Positions 19,082-28,070 of a DNA stretch of 38,903 nucleotides are shown here, piece by piece (positions within the stretch are counted from its first letter, which is position 1; the number at the start of each line of letters is the position of its first letter). The notes beneath the pieces were generated by a model. It did not search any database. It saw nothing but the letters and a program-made list of their open reading frames with translations, and was not told where the DNA came from. This stretch comes from a virus. The position numbers and the translations under genes are program-made. Location: positions 1-38,903 of IMG/VR virus record IMGVR_UViG_3300044675_000556, one strand, 5' to 3'.

Positions 19082-20175
19082 TAGTAGGTTCCAGTCGTTA
19101 AAGTCAAAGTGATTCGCTCTGGCCCGTCTTCACCCGGAGTTACGCTAAGAGCAACAAGGCGATAGATTGCGTCAAGGGTTGTTGGAAATCTATTGTCTGT
19201 AATTACAACGCGGATTTCATCACCAATTACATAGGTTCCGTATTCTGGATTCTGCGAAGGTGGAGCTACGACGCGCAAAGTTGTTGGAGGATAAGAGGTC
19301 GCCGTAATTTGACCATTCGCTAATCCTGTGAGCATTGTTGCGTCCGTAATGTCTGAGTAATTAGCCTCTTGCTCTAGCAAAGGCCAGCCCTCGGAAAGCT
19401 TGGTCGAATCTGCAACTGTGGAGATCAGCTTCCCCTCATTGCTACCAGCTCCAAGGGCGTAAATAGTATTTGCAGCGATTGAAGCGTCTTCTGGGTATTG
19501 GTATTCAACAATGTTTCCGGCTGGGAATTGAAAAACTGGAGCCGTCAAGCTGGTTGGGGAGTAGGTTGTTCCAGATTTAGGGTAGGAGAGAACCAATCTT
19601 TTTGTTGGATTTCCTCCTCCGTCGTAGGCAACTTGAATGTTAAAGTCAAAGCCGTTGAGTTGCTTTGAGAGATCCTGAAGCGCGGAGTAAACATTCTTTA
19701 ACTCATACCCGTAATAAGTTCTGCTCACAAGAACGCCAGAAGTTGCAGGGCTAACCGAAACTCCTATGTCGCCAGAGGGAGCTGCTTGCGCATTTTCTAC
19801 TAGAAGGTTGGCAATAACGAGCTGGTCTTCATTTGTATAAACTAAAGTGTTTGCAATCTTGCGACGCTCAAAATAAGACTCAAACTCGCGCGCTTGAAAA
19901 GTTAAAGTTTGAGCCGTTGAATTGTATTCTCGGTTCCAGATTACTCCGCCCCAAACAAGAACGCCGTTGCGATCTACATAAATGGCGGTGCGACCCGGAA
20001 TTGTGCCAGCGGAAACGTTAAGATTTTCAGCATTTACGCCGGAGAGTAATAAATGTCCAGAAAAAGTTCCTGCACTATTTAATTGTTGCGTGAAATTAAC
20101 GCCCGTGATTGGTAGCTCTGCAAGAATCGCGTTAGTCAAAAGATCAGCAAAAAGATAACGGTATGAGGTAGCCAT
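19081..20175 (-). CDS. Gp37-like distal tail (hub) protein
   Basis: 364 residues. The N-terminal RYLFADLLTNAILAELPITGVNFTQQLN and the RTAIYVDRNGVLVWGGVIWNREY segment (about 64-84), followed by the QTLTFQAREFESYFERR strand, match siphovirus Gp37-like/hub proteins at the tail tip. The rest alternates beta segments with YGYELKNVYSALQDLSKQLNGFDFNI. It would form the baseplate hub after the distal tail protein. The start lies five bases after the preceding gene. Confidence 0.75.
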   Translation of the reverse strand: MATSYRYLFADLLTNAILAELPITGVNFTQQLNSAGTFSGHLLLSGVNAENLNVSAGTIPGRTAIYVDRNGVLVWGGVIWNREYNSTAQTLTFQAREFESYFERRKIANTLVYTNEDQLVIANLLVENAQAAPSGDIGVSVSPATSGVLVSRTYYGYELKNVYSALQDLSKQLNGFDFNIQVAYDGGGNPTKRLVLSYPKSGTTYSPTSLTAPVFQFPAGNIVEYQYPEDASIAANTIYALGAGSNEGKLISTVADSTKLSEGWPLLEQEANYSDITDATMLTGLANGQITATSYPPTTLRVVAPPSQNPEYGTYVIGDEIRVVITDNRFPTTLDAIYRLVALSVTPGEDGPERITLTLTTGTY

Positions 20176-20179
20176 TCCG

Positions 20180-20425
20180 TTAAGATTCTACTGGGTGCTC
20201 GAAAGTATCTGCAAGAGGATTGTAAATCATTCCAGCGGACGCGAATCTTCCACGGATAGAACCGTTGTAAGAAGTTTGAACCCAATTTCCGCCAAAAGTA
20301 TCTTTGCAAAATTGCGCACCGATAGCTTCTTGTTCAACTTCATTTTCGTCAAGTAAAACTGCGTTAGCAATAACTATTACTTGTTCAACAATGTTTTGTT
20401 CACTTATTTTTGCAAAATGTGCCAT
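20180..20425 (-). CDS. Small protein paired with glycine-rich adhesin (short paralogue)
   Basis: 81 residues opening MAHFAKISEQNIVEQVIVI and containing W-QTSYNGSIRGRFASAGMIYNPLADTF. The same TSYNG-IR--FA--G--Y core is present in the 114-residue protein at 22-366. Both follow a glycine-rich adhesin gene. The shorter copy ends at the point where the longer one adds its Trp/Pro/Lys-rich tail. It may assist folding of, or cap, the adhesin. Confidence 0.75.
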   Translation of the reverse strand: MAHFAKISEQNIVEQVIVIANAVLLDENEVEQEAIGAQFCKDTFGGNWVQTSYNGSIRGRFASAGMIYNPLADTFEHPVES

Positions 20426-20429
20426 CTCA

Positions 20430-21227
20430 TTACCCCGTTACTATAACTATAACGCCCGAACCGCCAGAGCCACCATTACCATTTGAGCCAGTATAGTAAC
20501 CTGCTCCTCCACCGCCACCTGTATTAGCGCTACCGCTTGATCCATTGCTACCAGAAGCTCCTCCGCCTCCAACTCCTCCGGCAGCAATAGAGCCGTTTGA
20601 CGTTCCTGCTCCGCCTCCGCCAAAGTTTGTTGCGACCCCCGTAATTGAAATTGAGCGACCAGCTCCTCCAGCATAAGCTCCGCCAGAACCGCTTACTCCA
20701 ACTGCAGCAGTTCCTCCTCCTCCTGAAGCATTTCCAGTACCTCCGTTAAATCCTTGCGCACCGCCAAGCATTGCAGTTCCGCCATTTCCTGCACCGCAAC
20801 CACCTTTTTGACCAGTTGCGCCAAGTGTGGACATACAACCGCCACCAATAGCGACAAGATTTCCGACGGCAGAAGCGTCTCCTACATAAGCAGGTTGTGG
20901 AGAGCCAGAGCCACCAGATCCAGAACCACCAGCTCCGATTGTTACTGTAAGAGTTCCAGCAGGTAAAAGAGCAGCGGTATCGTAAATCATTCCGCCAGCG
21001 CCAGCGCCTTGTTGAGCAGCACCCGGAACTCCTCCTCCGCCACCGACGATCATAATTTCAGCGGTTCCAGCAGCTCCTACCGTGATTGAACCTGAGCCGT
21101 TAAATCTATAAATTGTTTTACCGGGGCGCGTGGTGGTATCAACACTTGGCGATCCAGTAGTACCAGTTATGGTTGCTTTTCCAATTCCCCCACCGCCAAA
21201 AGCAAAACCAGTTAGAAGAGGACTCAT
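20430..21227 (-). CDS. Glycine-rich tail-fibre/adhesin-like protein (copy 2)
   Basis: 265 residues. After about 60 residues including a TTTRPGKTIYRFNGSGSITVG strand, the AEIMIVGGGGG segment opens a Gly-rich body that ends GGSGGSGVIVIVTG. The body has the same organisation as 366-1229 and 36724-37560, but the Tyr-rich end is absent because its equivalent (YRF-GSG-ITV) lies at the N-terminus. It is located in the tail-tip module, so it is the copy most likely to contact the host. The start overlaps the fibre gene stop by four bases. Confidence 0.75.
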   Translation of the reverse strand: MSPLLTGFAFGGGGIGKATITGTTGSPSVDTTTRPGKTIYRFNGSGSITVGAAGTAEIMIVGGGGGVPGAAQQGAGAGGMIYDTAALLPAGTLTVTIGAGGSGSGGSGSPQPAYVGDASAVGNLVAIGGGCMSTLGATGQKGGCGAGNGGTAMLGGAQGFNGGTGNASGGGGTAAVGVSGSGGAYAGGAGRSISITGVATNFGGGGAGTSNGSIAAGGVGGGGASGSNGSSGSANTGGGGGAGYYTGSNGNGGSGGSGVIVIVTG

Positions 21228-22249
21228 GCGAATTTCACCGCGCCTCCTGCTAGGACTGTGTAGGTTGGCGTTGCTGCCGTTTTGATAATTGTAAAAGTGT
21301 ATGCGTCAATCGAGCTTGCATTTCCAGCGCTGGGCGCAGTTCCTCCAGACCATTTTGGAGTCACCGCAGATCCGTCAATCTGAAAAGCATTAGCGTAGTA
21401 AGCAGTTCCTCCGTTGGTATTAAGGAATACCGCAGAAATAGAATCTCCAACTGCAAGAATTGAGCTGAGCGTTGCTCCTGAGCTTCCTCTAAAATTAAGA
21501 GTGAAGTTAGCGCTGGCATTTGTTGTGTAATAAAGAACGCCCTGAGTCAATAAATCAAAGTTAATTGTTCCTGTTGCTGCCGTTGCTGATACTGTGTTTC
21601 TTTCTTCTGGCGCAATCAAAGTTTTGTTTGAAAGATTCTGAGTGCCAGTTAAAGTAGCAACTGTGGAATCTATGGCAACCACAGGGATTGGGCCTGTTCC
21701 ACTTGTTACTGTAATTCCTGTGCTGCCTTGAACTTCAGTTATGTCGCCAACAGGTAAGTTGGTTGTTACATTCACTCTTGTATCAGTAATGTTCGCAGTC
21801 AAAATTGAAGTCGCTCCGGCTGCAACTGCGATTGTTGCCAAAGAGATCGAGTTGGCTGGAGTTGCTGGCGCTACTGGTGAGGCAGCAGCAGTTCCAGTAA
21901 CAACGTTGATTGAAACCTCATTGAGCAATCCTGAGTAATAAGCGTCTGAAACTGTAATACAAACTCGGTCAATTCTAGGGTTGGAAGGATTGGCAGTTGC
22001 AATTGTCGCAATAGCAGAAGCGTCATTGTAGAATTGGTAAACGCCCATGTTGGATTGTGTTGTTCCAACGATTGCGCCCCAACCTGAAGCGACCAAAACG
22101 GACATACCGGTTGGCGAATTTTGAGTAACCGCAAGAGAAGACGAACCAATGATTCCAGTTGTTGCGATAATTCCTTGCATAGTCAGGCGATCGTTCTCCG
22201 CTGGGTGCGAAGCATTCTGAAGCCAGCTCGGTGGTGTGCGTAATGCCAT
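21224..22249 (-). CDS. Tail fibre/baseplate protein
   Basis: 341 residues. The N-terminal MALRTPPSWLQNASHPAENDRL motif is typical of a widely shared actinophage and environmental-phage minor tail protein, followed by a beta-rich domain with SGWGAIVGTTQSN and NPRIDRVCITV. The C-terminal half is a beta-rich fibre with repeated Ser/Thr/Ala (LTGTQNLSNKTLIAPEE, then an Asn-rich trimer-like end). It is likely the receptor-binding or fibre-base subunit, coupled to the glycine-rich gene downstream. Confidence 0.75.
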   Translation of the reverse strand: MALRTPPSWLQNASHPAENDRLTMQGIIATTGIIGSSSLAVTQNSPTGMSVLVASGWGAIVGTTQSNMGVYQFYNDASAIATIATANPSNPRIDRVCITVSDAYYSGLLNEVSINVVTGTAAASPVAPATPANSISLATIAVAAGATSILTANITDTRVNVTTNLPVGDITEVQGSTGITVTSGTGPIPVVAIDSTVATLTGTQNLSNKTLIAPEERNTVSATAATGTINFDLLTQGVLYYTTNASANFTLNFRGSSGATLSSILAVGDSISAVFLNTNGGTAYYANAFQIDGSAVTPKWSGGTAPSAGNASSIDAYTFTIIKTAATPTYTVLAGGAVKFA

Positions 22250-22258
22250 TTCTTCTCC

Positions 22259-23125
22259 TTAAATGTACGCCGACCGCCATTGTACCGTGGCAGCAGTAAC
22301 TCCTGCCAATGTACTAGCTCCGGTCAGGTAAAATTGGTTTGCTCCCGGTGCTGCACCGAACCAAGTTGAGGTTCCAGTAACAAGATTGCGAGCAGCAACC
22401 CCATTTACTGTAACGTATTTTGAGTCCAAATCTACATAAATTATGTCCGTGTTTGAATAGCTTCCGGTGATAGTAATGTAATCGCCAGTTGTTGAATTGC
22501 CAAGAGTTGGGTTCAAGATTGGGCCGTTCAATGTGATTGTTGGATAAGTGGTAGCCCAGCCATTGTTTTCGATTGTGGTTGTAGCTCCAGTAGATCCAAA
22601 GCCATAAACAAGGTTATAGGTTCGGTCATAAGTTCTGCCAAGGGCATTTGAAACCGCAAGAGAAGCGGTCTGCAAAGTATCGTCATAAAAGCGAGGATCT
22701 GGGCAGAAGAATGTGTATTGGCTTCTAATGTAGCCGTATGTGTAATCCGGATCAACCAGAGTTCGATTCGCTCTTACGCGAGCATTGACTCTCTGTAATC
22801 CATTAGCAAGAGAGAGTTGAAACTGCAAAATTGTTGTGCCTGTTGTTTGAGGCAGGAGCGCTCTCTGGAGCAGATTGTAATTCGCCTGTGCGCTCAATCC
22901 ATTACCGCCAACAGTCAAAATTGTGGCCGTTATTTCGCGCCCTGAGAGGAAATCATTTCCTGTGAACATTCCGTCGGCATAGCCTCGGTTGTCATCTTGG
23001 TTGCGGATAGAGGGCAGGGATTCAAGGCCACTCAAGTCAAGAATCTGGTGAACCGAATTGCCTCCGCCAAAAACATAGCCGTCAAAGGCGAAGGAATACT
23101 GAGCTAGGTTGGATACTGTTGGCAT
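22259..23125 (-). CDS. Distal tail protein (Dit-like)
   Basis: 288 residues following the tape measure directly (TAATG). The N-terminal half, with SFAFDGYVFGGGNSVHQILDLSGL, REITATILTVGG and RANRTLVDPDYTYGYIRSQYTFFCPDPRFYD, fits the Dit/baseplate ring family of siphoviruses, and the C-terminal half is a beta-rich galectin-like domain (NGWATTYPTITLNGPI). It would form the hexameric ring joining tail tube to tip. Confidence 0.8.
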   Translation of the reverse strand: MPTVSNLAQYSFAFDGYVFGGGNSVHQILDLSGLESLPSIRNQDDNRGYADGMFTGNDFLSGREITATILTVGGNGLSAQANYNLLQRALLPQTTGTTILQFQLSLANGLQRVNARVRANRTLVDPDYTYGYIRSQYTFFCPDPRFYDDTLQTASLAVSNALGRTYDRTYNLVYGFGSTGATTTIENNGWATTYPTITLNGPILNPTLGNSTTGDYITITGSYSNTDIIYVDLDSKYVTVNGVAARNLVTGTSTWFGAAPGANQFYLTGASTLAGVTAATVQWRSAYI

Positions 23126-25803
23126 TACATTGTTACCATTCTGCCACCGCCACCGCGCGCTGCCCTTGCGGCGTAAGATTGCTCGAAGAATTGCGCGGTT
23201 GTTAAACTTTGAGTCGATCCAAAGCGCATTGCGTCAGCAACGGCGTTTGCGCTTGCTTGCGGATCTGCAAGGTTTGTGCCATTGACCGTTGTATTGTTGT
23301 TAATTACAAGGTCGCCCGTGGACATAGCAGCCAAGCCGAGGTTCTGAGTTCCAGCCAAAATTGGAGCAGCTGAGGATCCAGCAAGAGCGCCAGCAGCAGC
23401 CTTCGCTCCAGCCAGCTCCTTAATCTGAAGGGCAGTCTTTCGCAGCTCCTCTTGCAATTTTGCAAGCTTCTCTCTTGTGTCCTTTTCAAGCGCGTCAATC
23501 GCTTCGTTGTAAGCGCTTTGAGCCTCAAAGAGAGCGTCTTGGAGTTCATTTTGATTCTTGGTCAAGGCGTCAGCTAATTCTTGGGAGTTTCTAACAAGCG
23601 CTTTGTCTAGATCCTCGCCAATTTTGACGTATTCATTCAGAAGCTCTTCAGTCGCAAAGCTTGTTGAGGTGCTCATTTGTTCGGCAAGCTTATCCAGCCC
23701 ATGCTTGCTTACATCCTGCAAGCCAGCGTAAAGCTCTTGTAATTGACCCTTGGTTTCTGGCGTTGCGTTAAGCAAAGCGTCAGCCATAGAGCCACCCAGC
23801 TCTGGGCCTTGGGAGATAACCTCTTGAATAAATGTCTGAGAAAAACCTGCGCTTGCCAAGGCTCCGGCTTGCTCTTGGAGCTTCTTAACGGCAGCAAACT
23901 TTTCTTTCATTTTCTGAAGCAAGCCAGCGCCACTCTTGTCGCTATCTTCAAACATTTTTGAGAGGTCAAACTTTGCGCCTTGCTCGAATGCGTTGCGCAA
24001 TAAATCTCTACCCTTTTGGATTACTGCCAAGCGGTCTTGATCTGCTTTTGCGTTTAATTCAAGCGCTTTGTTAGCGTAATCTTTCTCAATAGCAAGTTTC
24101 TTTTTCTCGTATTCTTCGTTGAGTTCAACAACTCTTTCGTTGAAAGCCTCTTCCATTTTGAAACTCTTACTCTGAGCCTCAGCAATAACTTTGTCCATTT
24201 CGGCGTAATTCTTTTTAACGTCTGCGTTAAGTTTGCTGAGAGCCTTCTTCTTTTCGGCTGCACTTTTTTTAGCTGCTTCAATTTGTTCAGCAGTAAGTCC
24301 CGGAGTATGGAGTTCTCCTTCTACTTCTCCAGCTGGGGGTTTGTCTGATCCGCCAAAGCCCGGTATCTTGATTTTTTTGTTGGCAATCCCGTCGAGAGTG
24401 CCTTTGAAACTTTCTACTTTGCTGGCAGCTGATTCTGCAAAGTCGCCAACTTTTTCAATTCCTGAGTTGATAAAGTCCAGTCCTTGTTGCGCATACTTTC
24501 CAACACCCGGAAGTTTAGACATAATGGTCAGCCACATTTTTAATGGCCCAGTGACCACTTTGAGAATAATTTCAATCATTTGACCCCAAGCGCGGATCAT
24601 AAAAGCAACATAAGTAATTACGCCTTTAGCAATAGTCACAATTACCTTGCGGAAAGTTTCAGAATGATTCCAAGCAATGACAAACCCAGCTGCTAGAAGA
24701 GCAATCGCTGCGACAATTAAACCAATCGGGTTTGCGTACATTGCAGCGTTAAGTTTCAGCATAGAAGCAGCAAGTCCATTTGTTGAAGCAATAGAAGCAA
24801 GCTGCCCACCCTTCATAAGCACTTGAGCAACCGCGTAAGCAGCCTGAACTGTTTTGCTAATTGCAAGTATCGCGTTATACGCTTTCATTGCGACAATTCC
24901 AGTAATAACAACCGCAGTAAAAGCTGCCAACGCCTCTTTGTTTTTGTTAAGAAAATTAAATACAGGAGCAAGATACTTGCTCCAGAAATCTCCAAAAGCT
25001 TTACCGATTGTAAGAAGAATTGGCTGAAGTTTTGTGACAAGATCGCGCCCAAAATCTGCAACTTTATCTTTGGCGCGAGCGATAGCTCCTGCAAAAGTAT
25101 CTCCGGCTGCTGCTGCTGCTCCGCCGAACTCGACATTCATTTCAGCAAGAATGACTTTCTGCGCGCCCATAACGTCGCCGGCAGCCATAAGGCTTTGGAT
25201 TTGATCCTTCTGGGCTTGAGTAAAGACAACGCCTACGCGCGTGAGAGCAGTAATTCCCTTGATTGGATCGTTAAGAGCTTTACCAAGCTGAACAGTTGCT
25301 CCCTGTAAATCTCCTCCCATTTTGACCGAGAGATCCAAAGCAGCAGCCGAGGCTTGATTGAAAATGTCGTTGTTCTCTCCTGCAATGTTGCGAATGTTGG
25401 TAAATGTTTGAAAGACTGCCTGTGATTGCATAATCAGGTTTTCATCTACGCCAGAAAGGTATTCAAGGGCGCTTGCTTGTTCTTTTAATCCTTCAACGCT
25501 CAATCCGGCAGCATTTCCTGTGGATTCAATACCTGCGCGAAGCTGCGCGGTTGCTTTTTCGTATTGCTGAGCGTCTGCGATTGCGCCTTGAAGGCCAGAC
25601 TTCAAGAGATTCAATCCCTGAGTCATTACATTTCCAGCAAAAACACCCACCGCTGCTGCCTTAAAATTAGACAGAAAACTTGTTTGTTTCTTAACAGTGC
25701 TACCAAAGTCGTCAAACTTAGAGTTCAGCTGCTGCATTTGATTTTTTATGTTCGCGGTTTCGAGTTGTAATTCGACCAGAACTGGAGGGATTGTGCTTGC
25801 CAC
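23125..25803 (-). CDS. Tape measure protein
   Basis: 892 residues, the longest ORF. The N-terminus is helical, with ETANIKNQMQQLNSKFDDF. Conserved ALNDPIKGITALTRVGVVFTQAQKDQI follows near 200. Hydrophobic segments at about 290-345 and 355-400 could insert into the host membrane during DNA entry. Long coiled coils occupy 510-600 and 720-800. No peptidase or lysozyme domain is seen. The protein sets tail length; at about 1.5 angstrom per residue this predicts a tail near 130 nm. It lies directly after the chaperones and HK97 gp10-like gene, as usual. Confidence 0.92.
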   Translation of the reverse strand: MASTIPPVLVELQLETANIKNQMQQLNSKFDDFGSTVKKQTSFLSNFKAAAVGVFAGNVMTQGLNLLKSGLQGAIADAQQYEKATAQLRAGIESTGNAAGLSVEGLKEQASALEYLSGVDENLIMQSQAVFQTFTNIRNIAGENNDIFNQASAAALDLSVKMGGDLQGATVQLGKALNDPIKGITALTRVGVVFTQAQKDQIQSLMAAGDVMGAQKVILAEMNVEFGGAAAAAGDTFAGAIARAKDKVADFGRDLVTKLQPILLTIGKAFGDFWSKYLAPVFNFLNKNKEALAAFTAVVITGIVAMKAYNAILAISKTVQAAYAVAQVLMKGGQLASIASTNGLAASMLKLNAAMYANPIGLIVAAIALLAAGFVIAWNHSETFRKVIVTIAKGVITYVAFMIRAWGQMIEIILKVVTGPLKMWLTIMSKLPGVGKYAQQGLDFINSGIEKVGDFAESAASKVESFKGTLDGIANKKIKIPGFGGSDKPPAGEVEGELHTPGLTAEQIEAAKKSAAEKKKALSKLNADVKKNYAEMDKVIAEAQSKSFKMEEAFNERVVELNEEYEKKKLAIEKDYANKALELNAKADQDRLAVIQKGRDLLRNAFEQGAKFDLSKMFEDSDKSGAGLLQKMKEKFAAVKKLQEQAGALASAGFSQTFIQEVISQGPELGGSMADALLNATPETKGQLQELYAGLQDVSKHGLDKLAEQMSTSTSFATEELLNEYVKIGEDLDKALVRNSQELADALTKNQNELQDALFEAQSAYNEAIDALEKDTREKLAKLQEELRKTALQIKELAGAKAAAGALAGSSAAPILAGTQNLGLAAMSTGDLVINNNTTVNGTNLADPQASANAVADAMRFGSTQSLTTAQFFEQSYAARAARGGGGRMVTM

Positions 25804-25805
25804 TT

Positions 25806-26240
25806 TTATCCCTTCATAAGACGCGCGAAATTAACTGTAAAAATGCGGTTGAGATTCCCACTTTTTACCATGTATGCAGTTGCCGTACTGAGAAAAGGAT
25901 ACCGCACACCAGACTTCCAGCGTGGGCTACCTAATTCAACCGCGCGTGCGTATGCAACGCTTGGCCCAACAGTTGCAACATAAGATCCGAAACCGTATCT
26001 AACTTCTGTTGAAATTGAGCGTTGCAGAGTTCCCGTAACTTTGTTTGGGCCGGGGCCTGTGCCGGGAGTATGCCCTTGCCCTCTTGGGTGAGTTCCAGTA
26101 TTAGCGTTCAGCTTTGCTTGGCGCTCTAATCCGAGAGCAGCTTGCGTCAGAGCTAGTTGCCCAGCTTGCTCGATTTGTTGCTCAAAAGCAGACAGACCAG
26201 CGAGGACTTGCGATAGATTCTTTACAATAATCGCAGCCAT
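25806..26240 (-). CDS. HK97 gp10-like tail/neck protein
   Basis: 144 residues. KNLSQVLAGLSAFEQQIEQAGQLALTQAALGLERQAK leads to a TGTLQRSISTEVRYGFGSYVATVGPSVAYARAVELGS core ending with YPFL-TA, as in the HK97 gp10 family of neck and tail-completion proteins. These usually lie between the capsid genes and the tail tube; here the gene lies after the tail chaperones. Its start overlaps the stop of the frameshifted chaperone (TAATG). Confidence 0.7.
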   Translation of the reverse strand: MAAIIVKNLSQVLAGLSAFEQQIEQAGQLALTQAALGLERQAKLNANTGTHPRGQGHTPGTGPGPNKVTGTLQRSISTEVRYGFGSYVATVGPSVAYARAVELGSPRWKSGVRYPFLSTATAYMVKSGNLNRIFTVNFARLMKG

Positions 26241-26796
26241 TACCCACCAGCCTGTTCTGCCTTCTCCGCTTTAACTTCTTCTACCGCTCCACTTATTGCC
26301 AAGAGCCAATCTGCGTGAATCGCCGAAATGTTATCCACTTGGTCAGGTGTCCAACCGAAGCGATCTGCAAACTGCCAGTAATAAAAGCTTTCATCTGGAT
26401 ACTCAAAGTCTGAGAGTCGCTCACCGCCTTTGAGCCACCACTTTAATCTTTCAAGCTGGCGGTATCCGCTTTTGGGTTCTTCTCATTTTCGACTGTCTTG
26501 CTGAGGCTAGGGAAGAGCTTTGATTGCGCCTCCTGCGTTGCTTCAACGAGAGCGTCGTAGTCTGGGATTTCAAGCTCGTCAAGAGATTCCAGCTTGATTG
26601 AAGGAGGAACAAGGTCAAATGACCAAGATTCAACAAGCATTGCAATAAGCGCGTCGCCTAGAACGAGAGCCTTAGAAAGCTCGCCTTCTGCGCTATCGCT
26701 TGCCTTGATCACATTTTTACGGTCTTTGACGCGCAAGAGTGAAGGATCTTTGAGAACTACGGTTGCTCCTGAAGGGAGCTTTACTTCTTTAGACAT
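26240..26796 (-). CDS. Tail assembly chaperone, -1 frameshifted long form (G-T)
   Basis: The product of programmed -1 slippage at CCCAAAA (26470-26476). It shares 109 residues with the short form and then enters a 76-residue extension in the -1 frame, beginning SGYRQLERLKWWLKGGERLSDF and ending KAEQAGG, for 185 residues in total. The extension frame stops at 26240-26242, overlapping the next start. This mirrors gpG/gpGT of lambda, in which the long form binds the tape measure and the short form coats it. The extension has no start codon of its own with a ribosome site, consistent with a frameshift origin. Confidence 0.85.
26443..26796 (-). CDS. Tail assembly chaperone, short form (G)
   Basis: 117 residues, starting ATG 26796 with AGGAAAGG upstream. 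It opens MSKEVKLPSGATVVLKDPSLLRVKDR, the common start of siphovirus gpG-like chaperones in which LPSG---L--P is frequent, and is predicted helical and acidic after that. It lies between the tail tube and tape measure genes. It should be present in excess over the frameshifted long form and coat the tape measure during tail assembly. Confidence 0.85.
   Translation of the reverse strand: MSKEVKLPSGATVVLKDPSLLRVKDRKNVIKASDSAEGELSKALVLGDALIAMLVESWSFDLVPPSIKLESLDELEIPDYDALVEATQEAQSKLFPSLSKTVENEKNPKADTASLKD
26470..26476 (-). promoter_or_regulatory. Programmed -1 ribosomal slippery site C CCA AAA
   Basis: On the minus strand the zero frame reads AAC CCA AAA GCG. The heptamer C-CCA-AAA fits X-XXY-YYZ exactly, allowing re-pairing as CCC AAA. 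Continuing at AGC GGA in the -1 frame opens a 76-codon frame that ends exactly at the next gene. It lies eight codons before the zero-frame stop. Confidence 0.85.
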
Positions 26797-26850
26797 TGTG
26801 TGCCTTTCCTGTTGGGTTGCCTTCCCTTTATCTTAACAAATCAAGGGCAA

Positions 26851-26894
26851 GTGGGTAGGGAAATCGGGAAGGCGTTCGATTTCAACCTACCCAC
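26851..26894 (-). terminator. Long hairpin after the tail tube gene
   Basis: GTGGGTAGG (26851-26859) pairs with CCTACCCAC (26886-26894), and GAAATCG (26860-26866) pairs with CGATTTC (26877-26883), giving 16 base pairs with a 2-base bulge and a 10-base loop. It lies 11 bases after the tail tube stop. It likely attenuates late transcription or protects the 3' end of the abundant tail tube message. Confidence 0.7.
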
Positions 26895-26905
26895 CTGCTT
26901 GAAGA

Positions 26906-27892
26906 TTACTGGTAAGTGCCAGAAGCCTTCGCGTTCTTCAGAACCCACTTGATTGGTGAGTATCCTGCGGTTGCACCTGCGTCTGTTGTATTCGCTTGGC
27001 CGTTAATGTCCACGGAAATCTTTACAAAGTCAGAACCGCGGTCGCTTGCTGCTGCGACGTAAGCACCCTTTGTGAGAGTAGCTTGAATCTGAACCGCGGT
27101 TGCACCTGCGCCATAAGCCCAGTTGAGAATGATTGCTGGCTGAGTATTTGTAAGGAAACGAGTGAGTTCTGTGTTGTCTTCCATAAGAAACTCAAGCTTT
27201 CCTGTTACTTCAAGAGGCCCAACAAAAACATTGTAAGGATTTTGAGTCTGGCTGATTCCATAAATAGGAGTTACCGGACGCTTCATTGCGATTTCACCAC
27301 TCATTGAGTTAGTGATAGAAGTTCCGCCGATAGAAACTGTTCCTTGCCATACTGGAGTAGGGAGAACGGTTGAGAAGCTTGGAGTTGGAGTTGCTGCTGA
27401 AGCAGATCCCCAGCCAGTTCCCTTTGCGTCGTATTCAAGCATTCCGTCAGCATTAAATTTCAATGTGAAATCGTGAATCTGAACGCCAGAGTATGTGCGA
27501 ACCGCTGCTGAGTAGAAATCTGTGAATGTATAAGAAACAGGCTGTGTATCTGCTGCTGCAACTCCTGAATTTTCAAGCGAAATTGTATGAGTATAAGGAG
27601 CAGAAGCGCCTACTGTTGCAACATCTCCAAGGAGGCCAGCAATTCCATAACCAACGGTATCTGCAAAGACAGATCCGCCGAAGTCAATGGTTGAGCGAGT
27701 GCGACCCGGAATGTAGTTGTAGCTCTTTACGTTAGAACCACGAAGTCCTTCGTCGTAGAGTGGGTCAATAATGTCAACGGCCTTTAAGCTTGAAGCCATT
27801 ACTGGAATAAAATCTGTTGGAGTTACTGGAGTGCCTTTTGTTACTTCCTTGGCTACGCCTAAGTAACTTCTGACGGACGCTTGTACTGACAT
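26906..27892 (-). CDS. Major tail tube protein
   Basis: 328 residues, opening MSVQASVRSYLGVAKEVTKGTPVTPTDFIPV, the typical start of siphovirus tail tube proteins. GRTRSTIDFGGSVFADTVGYGIAGLLGDV and later TGKLEFLMEDNTELTRFL are beta-tube segments. The order, after the head-completion proteins and before the chaperones, fits. It is followed by a hairpin expected for a highly expressed gene. At 328 residues it is longer than minimal tube proteins, suggesting extra loops or an added beta domain in the middle. Confidence 0.85.
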   Translation of the reverse strand: MSVQASVRSYLGVAKEVTKGTPVTPTDFIPVMASSLKAVDIIDPLYDEGLRGSNVKSYNYIPGRTRSTIDFGGSVFADTVGYGIAGLLGDVATVGASAPYTHTISLENSGVAAADTQPVSYTFTDFYSAAVRTYSGVQIHDFTLKFNADGMLEYDAKGTGWGSASAATPTPSFSTVLPTPVWQGTVSIGGTSITNSMSGEIAMKRPVTPIYGISQTQNPYNVFVGPLEVTGKLEFLMEDNTELTRFLTNTQPAIILNWAYGAGATAVQIQATLTKGAYVAAASDRGSDFVKISVDINGQANTTDAGATAGYSPIKWVLKNAKASGTYQ

Positions 27893-28062
27893 TACTTCAC
27901 CTCTTCTGCGGTTGAGTCAGACGAGGCTGACGGTTCAATAATTGCTGGGGTTTCTTTTACTGGTGTGATTTTAACAGAATCGTCAAAAGACTTTCCTGCT
28001 TCGAGAATAACGCCAAGCGTAGGATACTCGCGCGCGTCGCTTCCCTCGTTAGTGATTTTCAT
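27892..28062 (-). CDS. Small protein before tail tube gene (56 aa)
   Basis: A short ORF from ATG 28062 to TAA 27892, overlapping the tail tube start (TAATG). AGGAGCAAGA gives a strong ribosome site. The peptide opens MKITNEGSDAREYPTLGVILEAGKSF, a pattern seen in small proteins between tail terminator and tail tube genes of actinophages, and ends in an acidic Ser/Glu-rich tail. It is probably a minor virion or assembly protein. Confidence 0.7.
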   Translation of the reverse strand: MKITNEGSDAREYPTLGVILEAGKSFDDSVKITPVKETPAIIEPSASSDSTAEEVK

Positions 28063-28070
28063 TCTTGCTC

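Noticed and set aside
24823-25308. 161-residue plus-strand ORF within the tape measure gene
   Set aside because: Antisense to a strongly supported long gene; Cys/Ser/Asn-rich composition typical of a reverse-strand shadow.
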